Positions 52,861-62,312 of a DNA stretch of 64,000 bases are shown here, piece by piece (the first letter of the stretch is position 1; each line of letters opens with the position of its first letter). The DNA is taken from positions 3,303,001 to 3,367,000 of the forward strand of contig NZ_AP014637.1 of the NCBI RefSeq assembly GCF_000829415.1, written 5' to 3'. Under the pieces are notes generated by a model that saw only the letters and a list, made by a program, of their open reading frames with translations, did no database searches and was not told where the DNA came from. Position numbers and translations under genes: made by a program. This stretch comes from Pseudomonas sp. StFLB209. GTDB taxonomy: Bacteria; Pseudomonadota; Gammaproteobacteria; Pseudomonadales; Pseudomonadaceae.

Positions 52861-54183
52861 TCAGTCGGTCTCGATCCGCGAGTGCTTACGGGTGTCCTTC
52901 ATAAAGATGTACACCAGCAGCGAGCAGGAAATACACGCCGTGACGTACCAGTAGTAGCCGCTTTCCATACCGATGCTCTTGAACCACAGGGCGATGAATT
53001 CGGCAGTGCCGCCAAACAGCGAGACGGTCAGGGCGTAAGGCAGGCCGACACCCAGGGCACGGATTTCGGCAGGGAACAGCTCAGCCTTGACCACGGCATT
53101 GATCGAGGTATAGCCACTGACGATGATCAGTGCGCCCATGATCAGGAAGAACGCGCCCCACCAGGTCTGGATGGTCTGCAGAGTGGTGAGGATGGGTACG
53201 GTGCACAGAGTCCCCAGTACGCCGAAGGCGATCAGGATTGGACGGCGGCCGATCTTGTCGGACAGCGCGCCGACCAGCGGCTGCAGACACATGAACAGGA
53301 ACAGCGTCGCGGCCGAGATCATGGTCGAGTCGCTTTTGCTCATGCCTACGGTGTTGGCCAGGTACTTCTGCATGTAGGTGGTGTAGGTGTAGAACGCCAG
53401 GGTGCCGCCCATGGTCAGGCCGACCACGGTCGCCAGCTCTTTGGGATGACGCATCAGGGTGCGCATCAGGCTTTCCTTGGGTTCCTGTTTCTTCGCCTTG
53501 GTGAACGACTCGGTTTCTTCCATGCCGCGACGCAGGTACAGAGCTACCACCGCACACAGGGCACCGATGATGAACGGAATACGCCAGCCCCAGGAGTACA
53601 GCTGTTCCTCGGTCAGCGTCTGTTGCAGAACGATCAATACAGCCAGGGCGATGAGCTGGCCGGAAATCAGGGTCACATACTGGAAGCTGGAGAAGAATCC
53701 GCGACGCTCCTTGGTCGCCATCTCGCTGAGGTAGGTGGCCGAGGTGCCGTACTCGCCCCCGACCGACAGGCCTTGAAGCAGACGGGCGATGATCAACAGG
53801 ATCGGCGCACCGATGCCGATGGTTTCATAACTTGGGGTCAGGGCAATGACCAGTGAGCCGAAGCACATCAGGATGACCGAGGCCATCAGTGCGGCCTTGC
53901 GGCCTTTGCGGTCAGCGTAGAGGCCCATCAGCCAACCGCCGATCGGGCGCATCAGGAAGCCTACGGCGAAGATCGCGGCGGTGTTGAGCAACTGTGCGGT
54001 CGTGTCGCCAGCAGGGAAAAAAGCCTTGGCAAAATACAGCGAAAAGGCCGCATAGACATACCAGTCGTACCATTCGACCATGTTGCCTACTGAACCACTG
54101 AAAATCGACTTCAGGCGCGAGGAGGTGGTTTTTTCGGAGGCAGAGGTGCCAGCCGACTCTGAGAGGGAGTTGGGGAGGGCCAT
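52861..54183 (-). CDS. kgtP: MHS-family alpha-ketoglutarate/dicarboxylate permease
   Basis: Proton symporter of 440 residues with twelve membrane helices. Motifs are FSGSVGNMVEWYDWYVYAAF, GLYADRKGRKAAL and [38 protein letters not shown]. It is a paralogue of PcaT at 39710. The start at 54183 (MALPNSLSES) is preferred because a sigma-54 promoter overlaps the start of the longer open frame. An upstream perfect 20-bp inverted repeat and the nearby DctB/DctD-like pair suggest induction by its substrate, as MifSR does for alpha-ketoglutarate uptake in P. aeruginosa. Confidence 0.87.
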   Translation of the reverse strand: MALPNSLSESAGTSASEKTTSSRLKSIFSGSVGNMVEWYDWYVYAAFSLYFAKAFFPAGDTTAQLLNTAAIFAVGFLMRPIGGWLMGLYADRKGRKAALMASVILMCFGSLVIALTPSYETIGIGAPILLIIARLLQGLSVGGEYGTSATYLSEMATKERRGFFSSFQYVTLISGQLIALAVLIVLQQTLTEEQLYSWGWRIPFIIGALCAVVALYLRRGMEETESFTKAKKQEPKESLMRTLMRHPKELATVVGLTMGGTLAFYTYTTYMQKYLANTVGMSKSDSTMISAATLFLFMCLQPLVGALSDKIGRRPILIAFGVLGTLCTVPILTTLQTIQTWWGAFFLIMGALIIVSGYTSINAVVKAELFPAEIRALGVGLPYALTVSLFGGTAEFIALWFKSIGMESGYYWYVTACISCSLLVYIFMKDTRKHSRIETD

Positions 54184-54241
54184 AGTGATCCTTGTCCGGT
54201 CATTGTTTTTAGAAAGCCGTCGTGCAGCCTTATGACCCTTT

Positions 54242-54257
54242 TGCAGAACCTGTGCCA
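54242..54257 (-). promoter_or_regulatory. Sigma-54 promoter of the permease gene
   Basis: TGGCACAGGTTCTGCA on the minus strand: the invariant GG and GC are in the right places, with TGGCAC and TGCA of the consensus kept. It lies 59 bp upstream of the ATG. Confidence 0.75.
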
Positions 54258-54297
54258 CATAGAGAAAGCCCGGAATAGAGCCGTTATGGCAGTCCGG

Positions 54298-54350
54298 ATA
54301 AGCAAGAATCCGCTTATTGACCGGCCAGCCATAAGCGGATTCTTGCTTAT
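54298..54350. promoter_or_regulatory. Perfect 20-bp inverted repeat, probable activator site
   Basis: Arms ATAAGCAAGAATCCGCTTAT (54298-54317) and its exact complement (54331-54350) flank 13 nt. Each arm is itself partly symmetric (ATAAGC with GCTTAT). Its centre is about 75 bp upstream of the sigma-54 element, the usual distance for an NtrC-class enhancer site. It is also 8 bp past the hybrid kinase stop, but lacks a U tract, so termination is less likely. Confidence 0.65.
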
Positions 54351-54357
54351 AAAAGCC

Positions 54358-56766
54358 TCAGCGACGGTGACGCTGCACGCAGCTATGCAGTCGTGCGCTG
54401 AGCTCTTCAACCCGGTAGGGCTTTGGCAACAAGTCAAAGCGCTCAGCCTGCTCATGGCTGACGTCGACAAACTCGGTGCTGTAACCGGTGGTGAGGATTA
54501 CCGGCAGGTCTGGCCATTGGCGATGGATCTGTGCGCAGAGTTCGAGGCCGCTCATGCCGGGCATGGCGATATCGGAAAACACCACATGGAAATGTTCCGG
54601 GCGATTCTTCAGCTCCTGCAAGGCTTCACGGGCGCCAGGCACCCATAAGACTTTGAAGCCGGACTGTTCGAGCATGGCCGAAGTGTAGGTGCCGATCTCC
54701 GGGTTGTCCTCGACCATCAGCACCTGCAAACCACTTTCGCCAGCCGTGACGGTGGCCGGTTGGCGTGGGCGAGGCTGCGGGGCCTGGCGGGCACTGGGCA
54801 GGTAAAGCGTGAAGCGACTGCCATGGCCCAGCTCGCTGTCGACCACCACTTCGCCGCCAGACTGCTTGGCGAAGCCGAACACCTGTGACAGGCCAAGACC
54901 GGTGCCTTGGCCGGCGGCCTTGGTGGTGTAGAAGGGCTCGAAGATCAGGCTGAGTTGATCTGCAGCAATCCCGGCACCGGTGTCGGTCAGCGTGATGGTC
55001 ACGTAATCGCCTTCGGCCAGGTCGGGTAATGGCGAGTCAGTCCGTGCATGCAGCCGTTCGACCTGAATCGTCAGTTGGCCCACGCCGGCCATGGCGTCGC
55101 GGGCATTGACCACCATGTTGACCAGCGCTGTGTCGAACTGGCTCTGATCGGCATAGATATAACAAGGTTCGGCGGGCAGCTCGATAGACACCTGAATGCG
55201 TGAACCGGTCAGGGTGTCCATCATTTCGCCAATGCGCGACACACATTCGTTGATGTCGAAGACTTCCGGCTGCAGCGCTTGACGGCGGGCGAAAGCCAGT
55301 AACTGGCCGGTCAGCCGGGCGGCGCGATCCACGGTACTGGAAATGGCCTGGACATACTTGACCCGCTTGGCTGGCGAAAGCTGCGACGATTTCAACAGGT
55401 CGGTACAGGACTTGATAATGGTCAGCAGATTGTTGAAGTCATGGGCCACGCCACCGGTCAACTGGCCGATGGCTTCGAGCTTCTGAGCCTGGCGCAAGGC
55501 TTCCTCGGAGATGCGCAAGGCCTCGCCTGCTTCTTCCTGATTCTGGATATCCCGGCCCACGGCATGGATGAATTGCTGGTCGGGTACGGCTGTCCAGGCA
55601 ATGGTGCGATAAGCGCCATCGGCGCGCCGGTAGCGGTTCTTGAAGTCGGAAATGCTCTGCCCGCTCATGAGCTGAGCCATAGCCTCACGGGTGCCGGGCT
55701 GATCCTCAGGGTGCACAAGCGTCATAAAGTCGCTGCCCAGCAGTTGCTCTGGACTCCAGTTCAGCGCCGTATTCCAGGCAGGGTTGAGCGCATGGATGGT
55801 GCCGTCAAAGCGCGCGACCAGCATCAGGTCGGTAGACAGGCGCCAGATCCTGTCGTGCTCACGGGTGCGCTCTTGCACTTGCTGCTCAAGGGATTCATTA
55901 AGGGTGCGCAGCGCTTCTTCAGCTTCATACAAGGGCGTCATGTCACGTGAGACGCTGAGGATTTTTTCTGGCTTGCCGTCTCTGCCAAACACCGGGCTGA
56001 CTTGTACGTGCCACCACTTCTCGCTGCCGCCCATGGTGCGGGCCAATCCACTGAAGCTGGAACTCTGGCCATTGCGCGCGGTGCTGATTGCCCGATGCAC
56101 ATCTGCCTGGCCCTGACCTTCCCAGAAATCCGGCCATGGGCAACCGCGGATGGCATTGAAGTCGCTGACCTCCATCAACCGCTGGCCACCTTCGTTCATG
56201 TAGCTCAGCCGTCCATCGAGGTCCATGAGTTTGATGCAATCATTGAGGCTGGCCAGCACCCTCTGCGAGAAGGCCAACTCTTCCTGCAGGCGAGTCTGGG
56301 CCTGGCGTTGTGCCGTTACGTCATGCACCACACAGAAGGCGCCGAGAACCTGGCCATCATCATCGGCAATTGGCGAGCAGGACAGTGACCAGCAACCGGG
56401 TACGGGGGAGTGGATCTGCAGCAATTCGCAACGGCTGGCCTGGCCAGTCAGGCTCTGGGCAATGAGCGGTTCGAGGTTGCCCCACGGCAGTTGGGGCAGC
56501 GCTGCGGCGGGATGACCCAGGGCCTGTTGCGCGGTCAGGCCCAGCAGCGCGCAGCCAGCATCATTGGCCAGCAGCAGATGCTGTGCGCCCCAGAACAGCA
56601 GCATCGGTTGTGGCGAGCAGAGGATCAGGTTCAGGCTGGCGGGCAAGGCAGGCGGCCAGTGTTCCTTTGGCCCCAGCGTACTGGCGCTCCAGTCATGTTC
56701 GCGGATAAAACGTCCGGCAGATGCATTCGCCATGGAGCTATTCAGGGAGGTGGTCACGGCAGGCAC
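54358..56766 (-). CDS. Hybrid PAS sensor histidine kinase with receiver
   Basis: Cytoplasmic kinase of 802 residues. It has three PAS-type domains at about 45-150, 165-285 and 305-410. The dimerisation helix has H442 in GGVAHDFNNLL, the ATP-binding part has N554, DTGAGI (595-600) and GTGLGL (621-626), and the C-terminal receiver has D732 in FSDIAMPGMSG. No membrane helix is seen, so it senses an internal signal. It lies between the two-component genes and the permease, all on the same strand. The start could also be the ATG 11 codons later. Its phosphotransfer partner is not known. Confidence 0.85.
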   Translation of the reverse strand: MPAVTTSLNSSMANASAGRFIREHDWSASTLGPKEHWPPALPASLNLILCSPQPMLLFWGAQHLLLANDAGCALLGLTAQQALGHPAAALPQLPWGNLEPLIAQSLTGQASRCELLQIHSPVPGCWSLSCSPIADDDGQVLGAFCVVHDVTAQRQAQTRLQEELAFSQRVLASLNDCIKLMDLDGRLSYMNEGGQRLMEVSDFNAIRGCPWPDFWEGQGQADVHRAISTARNGQSSSFSGLARTMGGSEKWWHVQVSPVFGRDGKPEKILSVSRDMTPLYEAEEALRTLNESLEQQVQERTREHDRIWRLSTDLMLVARFDGTIHALNPAWNTALNWSPEQLLGSDFMTLVHPEDQPGTREAMAQLMSGQSISDFKNRYRRADGAYRTIAWTAVPDQQFIHAVGRDIQNQEEAGEALRISEEALRQAQKLEAIGQLTGGVAHDFNNLLTIIKSCTDLLKSSQLSPAKRVKYVQAISSTVDRAARLTGQLLAFARRQALQPEVFDINECVSRIGEMMDTLTGSRIQVSIELPAEPCYIYADQSQFDTALVNMVVNARDAMAGVGQLTIQVERLHARTDSPLPDLAEGDYVTITLTDTGAGIAADQLSLIFEPFYTTKAAGQGTGLGLSQVFGFAKQSGGEVVVDSELGHGSRFTLYLPSARQAPQPRPRQPATVTAGESGLQVLMVEDNPEIGTYTSAMLEQSGFKVLWVPGAREALQELKNRPEHFHVVFSDIAMPGMSGLELCAQIHRQWPDLPVILTTGYSTEFVDVSHEQAERFDLLPKPYRVEELSARLHSCVQRHRR

Positions 56767-56862
56767 AGTCTCGAATCCAGCGCTATTGGCAGCAAGGCAT
56801 TATCAGGTAACGGATAGTGGCATTATGCTTTGTCATTGGCTGTTGCCGCGACTGAAGGTGCC

Positions 56863-58185
56863 TTAAAGAAACATATCGCGCACCAGCCCATGCCTCTGCA
56901 TCTTCTCGTTCAGAGTACGCCGCGGCAGTTGTAGTTCATTGAGCACCGCCTTGATGTCGCCTTTATGCCGGCTCAAGGCAGCACGCAGGCACTGGGCCTC
57001 AAAGGCCTCCTGCTGGTCGGCAAGCGATTGTGCTACCGCTTCGCTTGGTTGTGGATTGAGCCCCAGCGTTTCGCGCTCGGCGGCGTTGGCCAGTTCGCGG
57101 ACATTGCCTGGCCAGTCGTGGCTGAGCAGGTTACCAAGCTGCTGGCCGCTGAGTTGCGGTGCCGGGCGGCTCAGCCGTTCGGCTGCGCTCTGGGCGAAAT
57201 GATTGAACAACAGGGCGATGTCTTCGCGGCGTTCACGCAAGGGCGGCAGGCGCAGCTCGGCGACGTTCAGGCGATAGGCCAGGTCCTCGCGAAAACGTCC
57301 GGCCCGTGCCTCTTCAAGCAAGTCTGGCTTGGTTGCGGCGATGATCCGCACATCCACGGCAATGTTCTGGTTCGAGCCCAGACGTTGCAGTTGTCGGTCT
57401 TGCAGAACCCGCAGCAACTTGGCTTGTTGCGCCAGCGGCATGCTTTCGATCTCATCGAGAAACAGCGTACCGCCATGGGCATATTCGAGGCGGCCTATGC
57501 GTTTACCCTGGGCGCCGGTAAATGCACCGCTTTCGTGGCCGAACAGTTCGGCCTCGAACAGGTGCTCCGGAATGGCAGCGCAGTTCAGAGCGACGAATGG
57601 TTGAGCTGCCCGCGAGCCAAAGTCGTGCAGGCAGCGGGCGACCAGTTCCTTGCCGCTGCCTGTTTCGCCACGGATCAGCACATTGACCGGCATGTCGGCC
57701 AGTTCCAGCACTTGGCGGCGCAACGTCTGCAGCCCTGGCGAAACGCCCAGCAGCGTGGCTTCAAGCTGAGCCCGGGCGTCGGCCTGTCCGTGCAGGCGGC
57801 GATTTTCGAGGACCAGTTGGCGTTTTTCCAACGCGCGGCGCAGGGTGTCGAGCAAGGCCTGAGGGCTGAAGGGCTTTTCCAGAAAATCGTAGGCGCCGTT
57901 ACGCATGGCTTCCACCGCCATGGGGACATCACCGTGGCCAGTGAGCAGAATCACTGGCAAGTCCTTGTCTATCGCGCGCAGGCGTGACAACAACTCAAGG
58001 CCGTCCATGCCGGGCATGCGCACATCGCTGAGCACCACACCTGGAAAGTGTTCCGGTAACTGGGCCAGGCATTCTTCGCCGCGTGGGTGCAGGCGCACTT
58101 CAAATCCTGAAAGCGTCAACCAGGGCTCGATGGCCTGGCGAATCGCGGCTTCATCATCCACGACAATCACTGAGTTGAGACTCAT
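56863..58185 (-). CDS. Sigma-54-dependent response regulator (DctD/MifR type)
   Basis: NtrC-class activator of 440 residues. The receiver domain has the phosphoacceptor D54 (VLSDVRMPGM). The AAA+ domain has Walker A GETGSGKE at 173-180, the sigma-54-contacting GAFTGA loop at 220-225 and the Walker B LFLDEIESM. The C-terminal Fis-type helix-turn-helix is DIKAVLNELQLPRRTLNEKMQRHGL. All are intact. It overlaps the sensor gene by 4 bp. The target is probably the permease at 52861 through the inverted repeat and -24/-12 element there. Confidence 0.92.
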   Translation of the reverse strand: MSLNSVIVVDDEAAIRQAIEPWLTLSGFEVRLHPRGEECLAQLPEHFPGVVLSDVRMPGMDGLELLSRLRAIDKDLPVILLTGHGDVPMAVEAMRNGAYDFLEKPFSPQALLDTLRRALEKRQLVLENRRLHGQADARAQLEATLLGVSPGLQTLRRQVLELADMPVNVLIRGETGSGKELVARCLHDFGSRAAQPFVALNCAAIPEHLFEAELFGHESGAFTGAQGKRIGRLEYAHGGTLFLDEIESMPLAQQAKLLRVLQDRQLQRLGSNQNIAVDVRIIAATKPDLLEEARAGRFREDLAYRLNVAELRLPPLRERREDIALLFNHFAQSAAERLSRPAPQLSGQQLGNLLSHDWPGNVRELANAAERETLGLNPQPSEAVAQSLADQQEAFEAQCLRAALSRHKGDIKAVLNELQLPRRTLNEKMQRHGLVRDMFL

Positions 58186-59948
58186 GGCTCCGACTCCAGA
58201 AAGTCATTGGGCAGGCTGAAACTGAACATGGCACCGCCAGCGACATTGCGCGCGCTCAGCTGCCCGCCCAGGCTGTGAATAATGGCGTAAGACACCGCCA
58301 GACCCAGACCCAGGCCGTCACCGACAGGCTTGGTCGTGAAAAACGGATCGAACAGGCTGGACAGGTGCGCGCTGTCGATCCCGGTCCCGGTGTCGGTCAC
58401 ACTCAGTTGCCATTGCTCACCGACCGCTTCGATCTTTACTTCCAGGCGCTTGCGTGGCCGCTCGCGCATGGCATCGAGCGCGTTGCGTAGCAGGTTGATC
58501 AACACTTGCTCGAGGCGAATGGCATCGCCGCGTACCCAGGCCGGTCGAGCCAGATGCAGGACGCATTCGATCTGTTCTTCGCGCAGGCGGGTGTCGAGCA
58601 GCAGCAGTGCCTGATCGACCACATGGGCCAGGTCCAGGCGTTCGCGTAGCCCGTCCGGGCTTTTGCGGGCAAAGGTTTTCAAGTGCCCGGTCAAGGCGGC
58701 CATACGGGTCAGTTGCTGATCGAGCAGCGCCAGCGCCTGATTGGCATCCTCGATACGACCCTGGTCAAGCAGCAGGCGCAACGTTGCCAGTTGCATGCGC
58801 TGGGCGGTCAGCGGCTGGTTGATTTCGTGGGCCAACGCCGCCGACATCTGCCCCAGTGCGGCGAGCTTGGTCGATTGCACAAGACCTTCCTGGGCCGTGC
58901 GCAGGTCACGGGTACGCTCTTGCACCAGCTGCTCCAGTTCATCGCGGCTACGCTCACGCAGGCGTGCCATGCGCCAGCGCTGGGAGAGGAACAGGCACAG
59001 GAACACCAGCGTCAGCCACAGCCCGGCGGCGGCCAGTGCGGCATTGCGCACATCTTCATTGGCGGCTTCAGGCTTGCGCAGCAGGTGCAGGGTCCAGTTT
59101 TCATCCGGCAGGCTCATGGACTGCCAGAGATAATCGGCCGTACCTGATGGTGCTTCGACCCGGCTCAGGTGGCTATTGGGGCCGAAGCGCTGCAACACGC
59201 GGCTGCGCAGTGGCGACAAGGGTTTTTTGTCGTACTGACGGGTGCTGAGCAATTCGGCGCGGTCTTCGACAGAAATCGGCAGCAGCTCGCGGTAGCGCCA
59301 TTCAGGCTGGTTGGCCAGAAACGCAATGCCTTTGGTGTCGCTGACCATCAACAGGTCAGTGGTATTGAGTGCCCATTCGCGTTCCAGACTCGGGAACTCC
59401 AGCTTGACCACCATGGCGCCAATGAATTCGCCGTGGTCGTCGAGCACCGCGTTGGACAGGAAGTAACCCGGAATGCCGGTGGTCACACCAACGGCATAGA
59501 AACGGCCCACGCCTTTGGCGCGGGCTTGTGAAAAGTACGGACGAAAGCCGTAGTTGTTGCCGACGTAGCTCTGTGGCGTGCGCCAGTTACTGGCGCCCAC
59601 TGCAACGCCATGGCGGTCCATCAGTTCAAGTGTCGATGAGTGGGCGGCGCCGTTGATGCTTTCCAGCTTGCGGTTGAGTTCGGCTTGCGCCTGCTCGCTG
59701 AGCGGACCACTGACGGCTGCCCGGATCTCGCTGTCCAGCGCCAGTACCGCCGGCAGGGCGCGATAGCGCTCGATCAGCGTGTGCAGGGTATTGGCGTACA
59801 ACGACAGTTGCAGGTTGGCGCGGCGGGCCTCTTCGCTCAAAACATGCTGCTGCGCCTGGTGCATTGCCAGCCCCGCGCACAGCACCGCGCCGCTGACGAT
59901 GATCAGAACATAGGTGAGCAGGCGCAGGGTACGCTGGGTAGAGGTCAT
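58182..59948 (-). CDS. Sensor histidine kinase of DctB/MifS type
   Basis: Membrane kinase of 588 residues. Helices at about 10-28 and 302-322 flank a periplasmic double-Cache sensor domain of about 270 residues, containing GFRPYFSQARAKGVGRFYAVGVTTGIPGYFLSNAV, the ligand-binding pattern of C4/C5-dicarboxylate sensors. The H-box is ALAHEINQPL with H374, and N- and G-boxes follow. It probably binds alpha-ketoglutarate or a C4-dicarboxylate and signals to the regulator encoded in the overlapping gene downstream. The bglX gene ends 60 bp upstream. Confidence 0.9.
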   Translation of the reverse strand: MTSTQRTLRLLTYVLIIVSGAVLCAGLAMHQAQQHVLSEEARRANLQLSLYANTLHTLIERYRALPAVLALDSEIRAAVSGPLSEQAQAELNRKLESINGAAHSSTLELMDRHGVAVGASNWRTPQSYVGNNYGFRPYFSQARAKGVGRFYAVGVTTGIPGYFLSNAVLDDHGEFIGAMVVKLEFPSLEREWALNTTDLLMVSDTKGIAFLANQPEWRYRELLPISVEDRAELLSTRQYDKKPLSPLRSRVLQRFGPNSHLSRVEAPSGTADYLWQSMSLPDENWTLHLLRKPEAANEDVRNAALAAAGLWLTLVFLCLFLSQRWRMARLRERSRDELEQLVQERTRDLRTAQEGLVQSTKLAALGQMSAALAHEINQPLTAQRMQLATLRLLLDQGRIEDANQALALLDQQLTRMAALTGHLKTFARKSPDGLRERLDLAHVVDQALLLLDTRLREEQIECVLHLARPAWVRGDAIRLEQVLINLLRNALDAMRERPRKRLEVKIEAVGEQWQLSVTDTGTGIDSAHLSSLFDPFFTTKPVGDGLGLGLAVSYAIIHSLGGQLSARNVAGGAMFSFSLPNDFLESEP

Positions 59949-59969
59949 GGACGGACTGCCTTGGCAAGG

Positions 59970-59996
59970 AACACTGGCAGCCAGGCCGCCAGTGTT
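59970..59996. terminator. Hairpin between bglX and the sensor kinase
   Basis: AACACTGGC pairs with GCCAGTGTT over a 9-nt loop. On the minus strand the following bases (CCTTG after TT) are a poor U tract, so only partial termination of bglX is expected. Confidence 0.45.
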
Positions 59997-60008
59997 TCGT
60001 CAAACGTC

Positions 60009-62312
60009 TTACAGCAGGGTGAAGCTGGCCTCTTTGATGTCGGCCGAATCCAGGCCGATCATCACTTTGAATTCACCGGCTTCGGCAGCGTACTTGAGTT
60101 TCTGGTCGTAGAACTTCAGGTCGTTTTCGCTCAACGTGAAGGTCACGACTTTTTCTTCGCCCGGCTCCAGGCTGACTTTCTCGAACCCCTTGAGCGCCTT
60201 GACCGGCTGGCTGACCGAAGCGGCGACGTCATGCAGGTACAGTTGCACGACGGTGGCGCCGGCGACCTTGCCGGTGTTTTTCAGGGTCACACTGGCAGTC
60301 AGCTTGTCCTGACGCTTGAGCCTGGCGGTGGACAACTTGACGTCAGACAGCTCAAAGCGGGTGTAGCTCAAACCGTAGCCGAACGGGAACAGCGGGCCCT
60401 GGGTCTGCTCCTCGAAGTACTGCGAGGTGTAGTTGCCCGGGTGGCCCGGCGTGTACGGACGGCCGGTGTTCAGGTGCGCGTAATACATCGGTAATTGACC
60501 CACCGAACGCGGGAAGGTCATCGGCAGTTTACCGGATGGGTTGTAGTCACCGAACAGCACATCGGCAATCGCGTTGCCGCCTTCGGTGCCGGAGAACCAG
60601 GTCTCCAGCATCGCGTCAGCCTGCTGCAGCTCTTCACCCAGCGCCAGCGGGCGGCCGTTCATCAACACCAGCACCAGCGGCTTGCCGGTTGCCTTGAGCG
60701 CCTTGATCAGGTCGCGTTGCTTGCCAGGGATGTACAGCGTGCTGCGGCTGGCTGACTCATGGGACATGCCGCGTGATTCACCGACTACCGCGACAATCAC
60801 ATCGGACTGCTCGGCGACCTTGACCGCTTCGTCGATCATTTCCTGGGCCGGACGCGGGTCGACTTCGATTTCTTTTTCGATGAAGTTCAGGTAATCGAGA
60901 ACATACTCTTTGTCACTGACGTTGGCGCCACGTGCGTAAACCAGCTTGGCCTTGTCACCCACAGCGTTGCTCAGGCCTTCGTAGATCGTGACCGACTGGT
61001 GGGGGCGACCGGCCGCCGACCAACTGCCGAGCATGTCGAGTTTGCTTTGCGCCAGGCTGCCGATCACGGCAATGGTGCCCTGCTTTTTGAGTGGCAGCGT
61101 GTCGTTCTGGTTCTTCAGCAGAACCATGGTCTTGCGCGCCACATCGCGGGCTTCGGCGCGGTGCAGGCGGTCGTCCGAGTAGGTATCGGCAGGGTCGTCG
61201 GCGGCGTTGCCAATGCGCCGGTACGGGTCAGCGAACAGTCCCATGTCGTACTTGGCACCCAGCACTTCACGCACTGCGTTGTCGATTTCCGTGATCGAGA
61301 CTTCGCCGTCCTTGACCAGGCCTGGCAAGTGCTCGCCGTAGGCTTCATCGTTCATGCTCAGGTCGACACCGGCCTTGATCGCCAGCTTGGCCGCTTCACG
61401 CTCGTCCTTGGCCACACCGTGCTTGATCAGCTCGCCGATTGCGCCATGGTCGCTGATGGTCACGCCCTTGAAGCCCCAGTCCTTGCGCAGCAGGTCTTGC
61501 ATCAACCACAGGTTGGCGCTGGAGGGCACGCCATTGATCGAGTTAAGGGCAACCATCACGCCACCGGCCCCGGCATCGAGACCGGCACGATACGGCGGCA
61601 GGTAGTCCTGGTACATGCGCGTCGGGCTCATGTCCACGGTGTTGTAGTCGCGGCCGCCTTCAACGGCACCATACAGAGCGAAGTGCTTGACCGCTGCCAT
61701 GATGCTGGTCTTTTCAGCCGGGTCCTTGCTCTGGAATGAGCGGACCATCACCTCGGAAATTTTCGACACCAGGTGGGTATCTTCACCAAAGCCTTCAGAG
61801 CTGCGGCCCCAGCGCGCGTCGCGGGATATATCGACCATCGGCGCAAAGGTCATGTCGATGCCGTCGGCGGCAGCTTCCTTGGCCGAAATACGCCCGCTCA
61901 GGGCGATGGCGTCCATGTCCCAGCTGGCCGCCATACCCAGGCTGATCGGGAAAATGGTGCGATGGCCGTGGACCACGTCGTAGGCAAAGAACATCGGAAT
62001 TTTCAGCCGGCTCTTGGCCACTGCCGCTTCCTGCAGCGGGCGGTTTTCCGCGCGGGTGATGGAGTTGAACGTGCTGCCAATGCGGCCGGCGGCAATTTCC
62101 TTGAGAATCTTCGGTTGCGGCATCTCTTTGCTGATGCTGATCAGCCGCAGTTGACCGATTTTTTCATCCAGGGTCATTTGCTTCATCAGGTCATTGATGA
62201 AAGCATTCTTGGCTTGCAAAGGTGTTTGCTGCGAAGCTCTGGCCGGTGTAGCTGCCAGCGCCGTTTGACTGGTCAGAGCGACCGCCAGACCTATTAGGCA
62301 CAACTTGTTCAT
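60009..62312 (-). CDS. bglX: Periplasmic beta-glucosidase, glycoside hydrolase family 3
   Basis: Exported enzyme of 767 residues that releases glucose from beta-linked glucosides. The signal peptide MNKLCLIGLAVALTSQTALAA sets the start at 62312; the reading frame stays open to 62534 but the added part is not a protein sequence of this family. The GH3 domain has TFAPMVDISRDARWGRSSEGFGED and the nucleophile Asp in VTISDHGAIGEL. The second domain (AVIGSLAQSKLDMLGSWSAAG) and the C-terminal fibronectin III-like domain follow. It is complete and of the usual length. Confidence 0.93.
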   Translation of the reverse strand: MNKLCLIGLAVALTSQTALAATPARASQQTPLQAKNAFINDLMKQMTLDEKIGQLRLISISKEMPQPKILKEIAAGRIGSTFNSITRAENRPLQEAAVAKSRLKIPMFFAYDVVHGHRTIFPISLGMAASWDMDAIALSGRISAKEAAADGIDMTFAPMVDISRDARWGRSSEGFGEDTHLVSKISEVMVRSFQSKDPAEKTSIMAAVKHFALYGAVEGGRDYNTVDMSPTRMYQDYLPPYRAGLDAGAGGVMVALNSINGVPSSANLWLMQDLLRKDWGFKGVTISDHGAIGELIKHGVAKDEREAAKLAIKAGVDLSMNDEAYGEHLPGLVKDGEVSITEIDNAVREVLGAKYDMGLFADPYRRIGNAADDPADTYSDDRLHRAEARDVARKTMVLLKNQNDTLPLKKQGTIAVIGSLAQSKLDMLGSWSAAGRPHQSVTIYEGLSNAVGDKAKLVYARGANVSDKEYVLDYLNFIEKEIEVDPRPAQEMIDEAVKVAEQSDVIVAVVGESRGMSHESASRSTLYIPGKQRDLIKALKATGKPLVLVLMNGRPLALGEELQQADAMLETWFSGTEGGNAIADVLFGDYNPSGKLPMTFPRSVGQLPMYYAHLNTGRPYTPGHPGNYTSQYFEEQTQGPLFPFGYGLSYTRFELSDVKLSTARLKRQDKLTASVTLKNTGKVAGATVVQLYLHDVAASVSQPVKALKGFEKVSLEPGEEKVVTFTLSENDLKFYDQKLKYAAEAGEFKVMIGLDSADIKEASFTLL

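Noticed and set aside
52882..53856. 324-codon plus-strand frame
   Set aside because: Antisense to the MHS permease; Gln/Gly/His-rich shadow composition.
54298..54350. 20-bp inverted repeat as terminator of the hybrid kinase
   Set aside because: No U tract on either strand, and the distance to a sigma-54 promoter fits an enhancer site better. Not fully excluded.
56965..57987. 340-codon plus-strand frame
   Set aside because: Antisense to the sigma-54 regulator.
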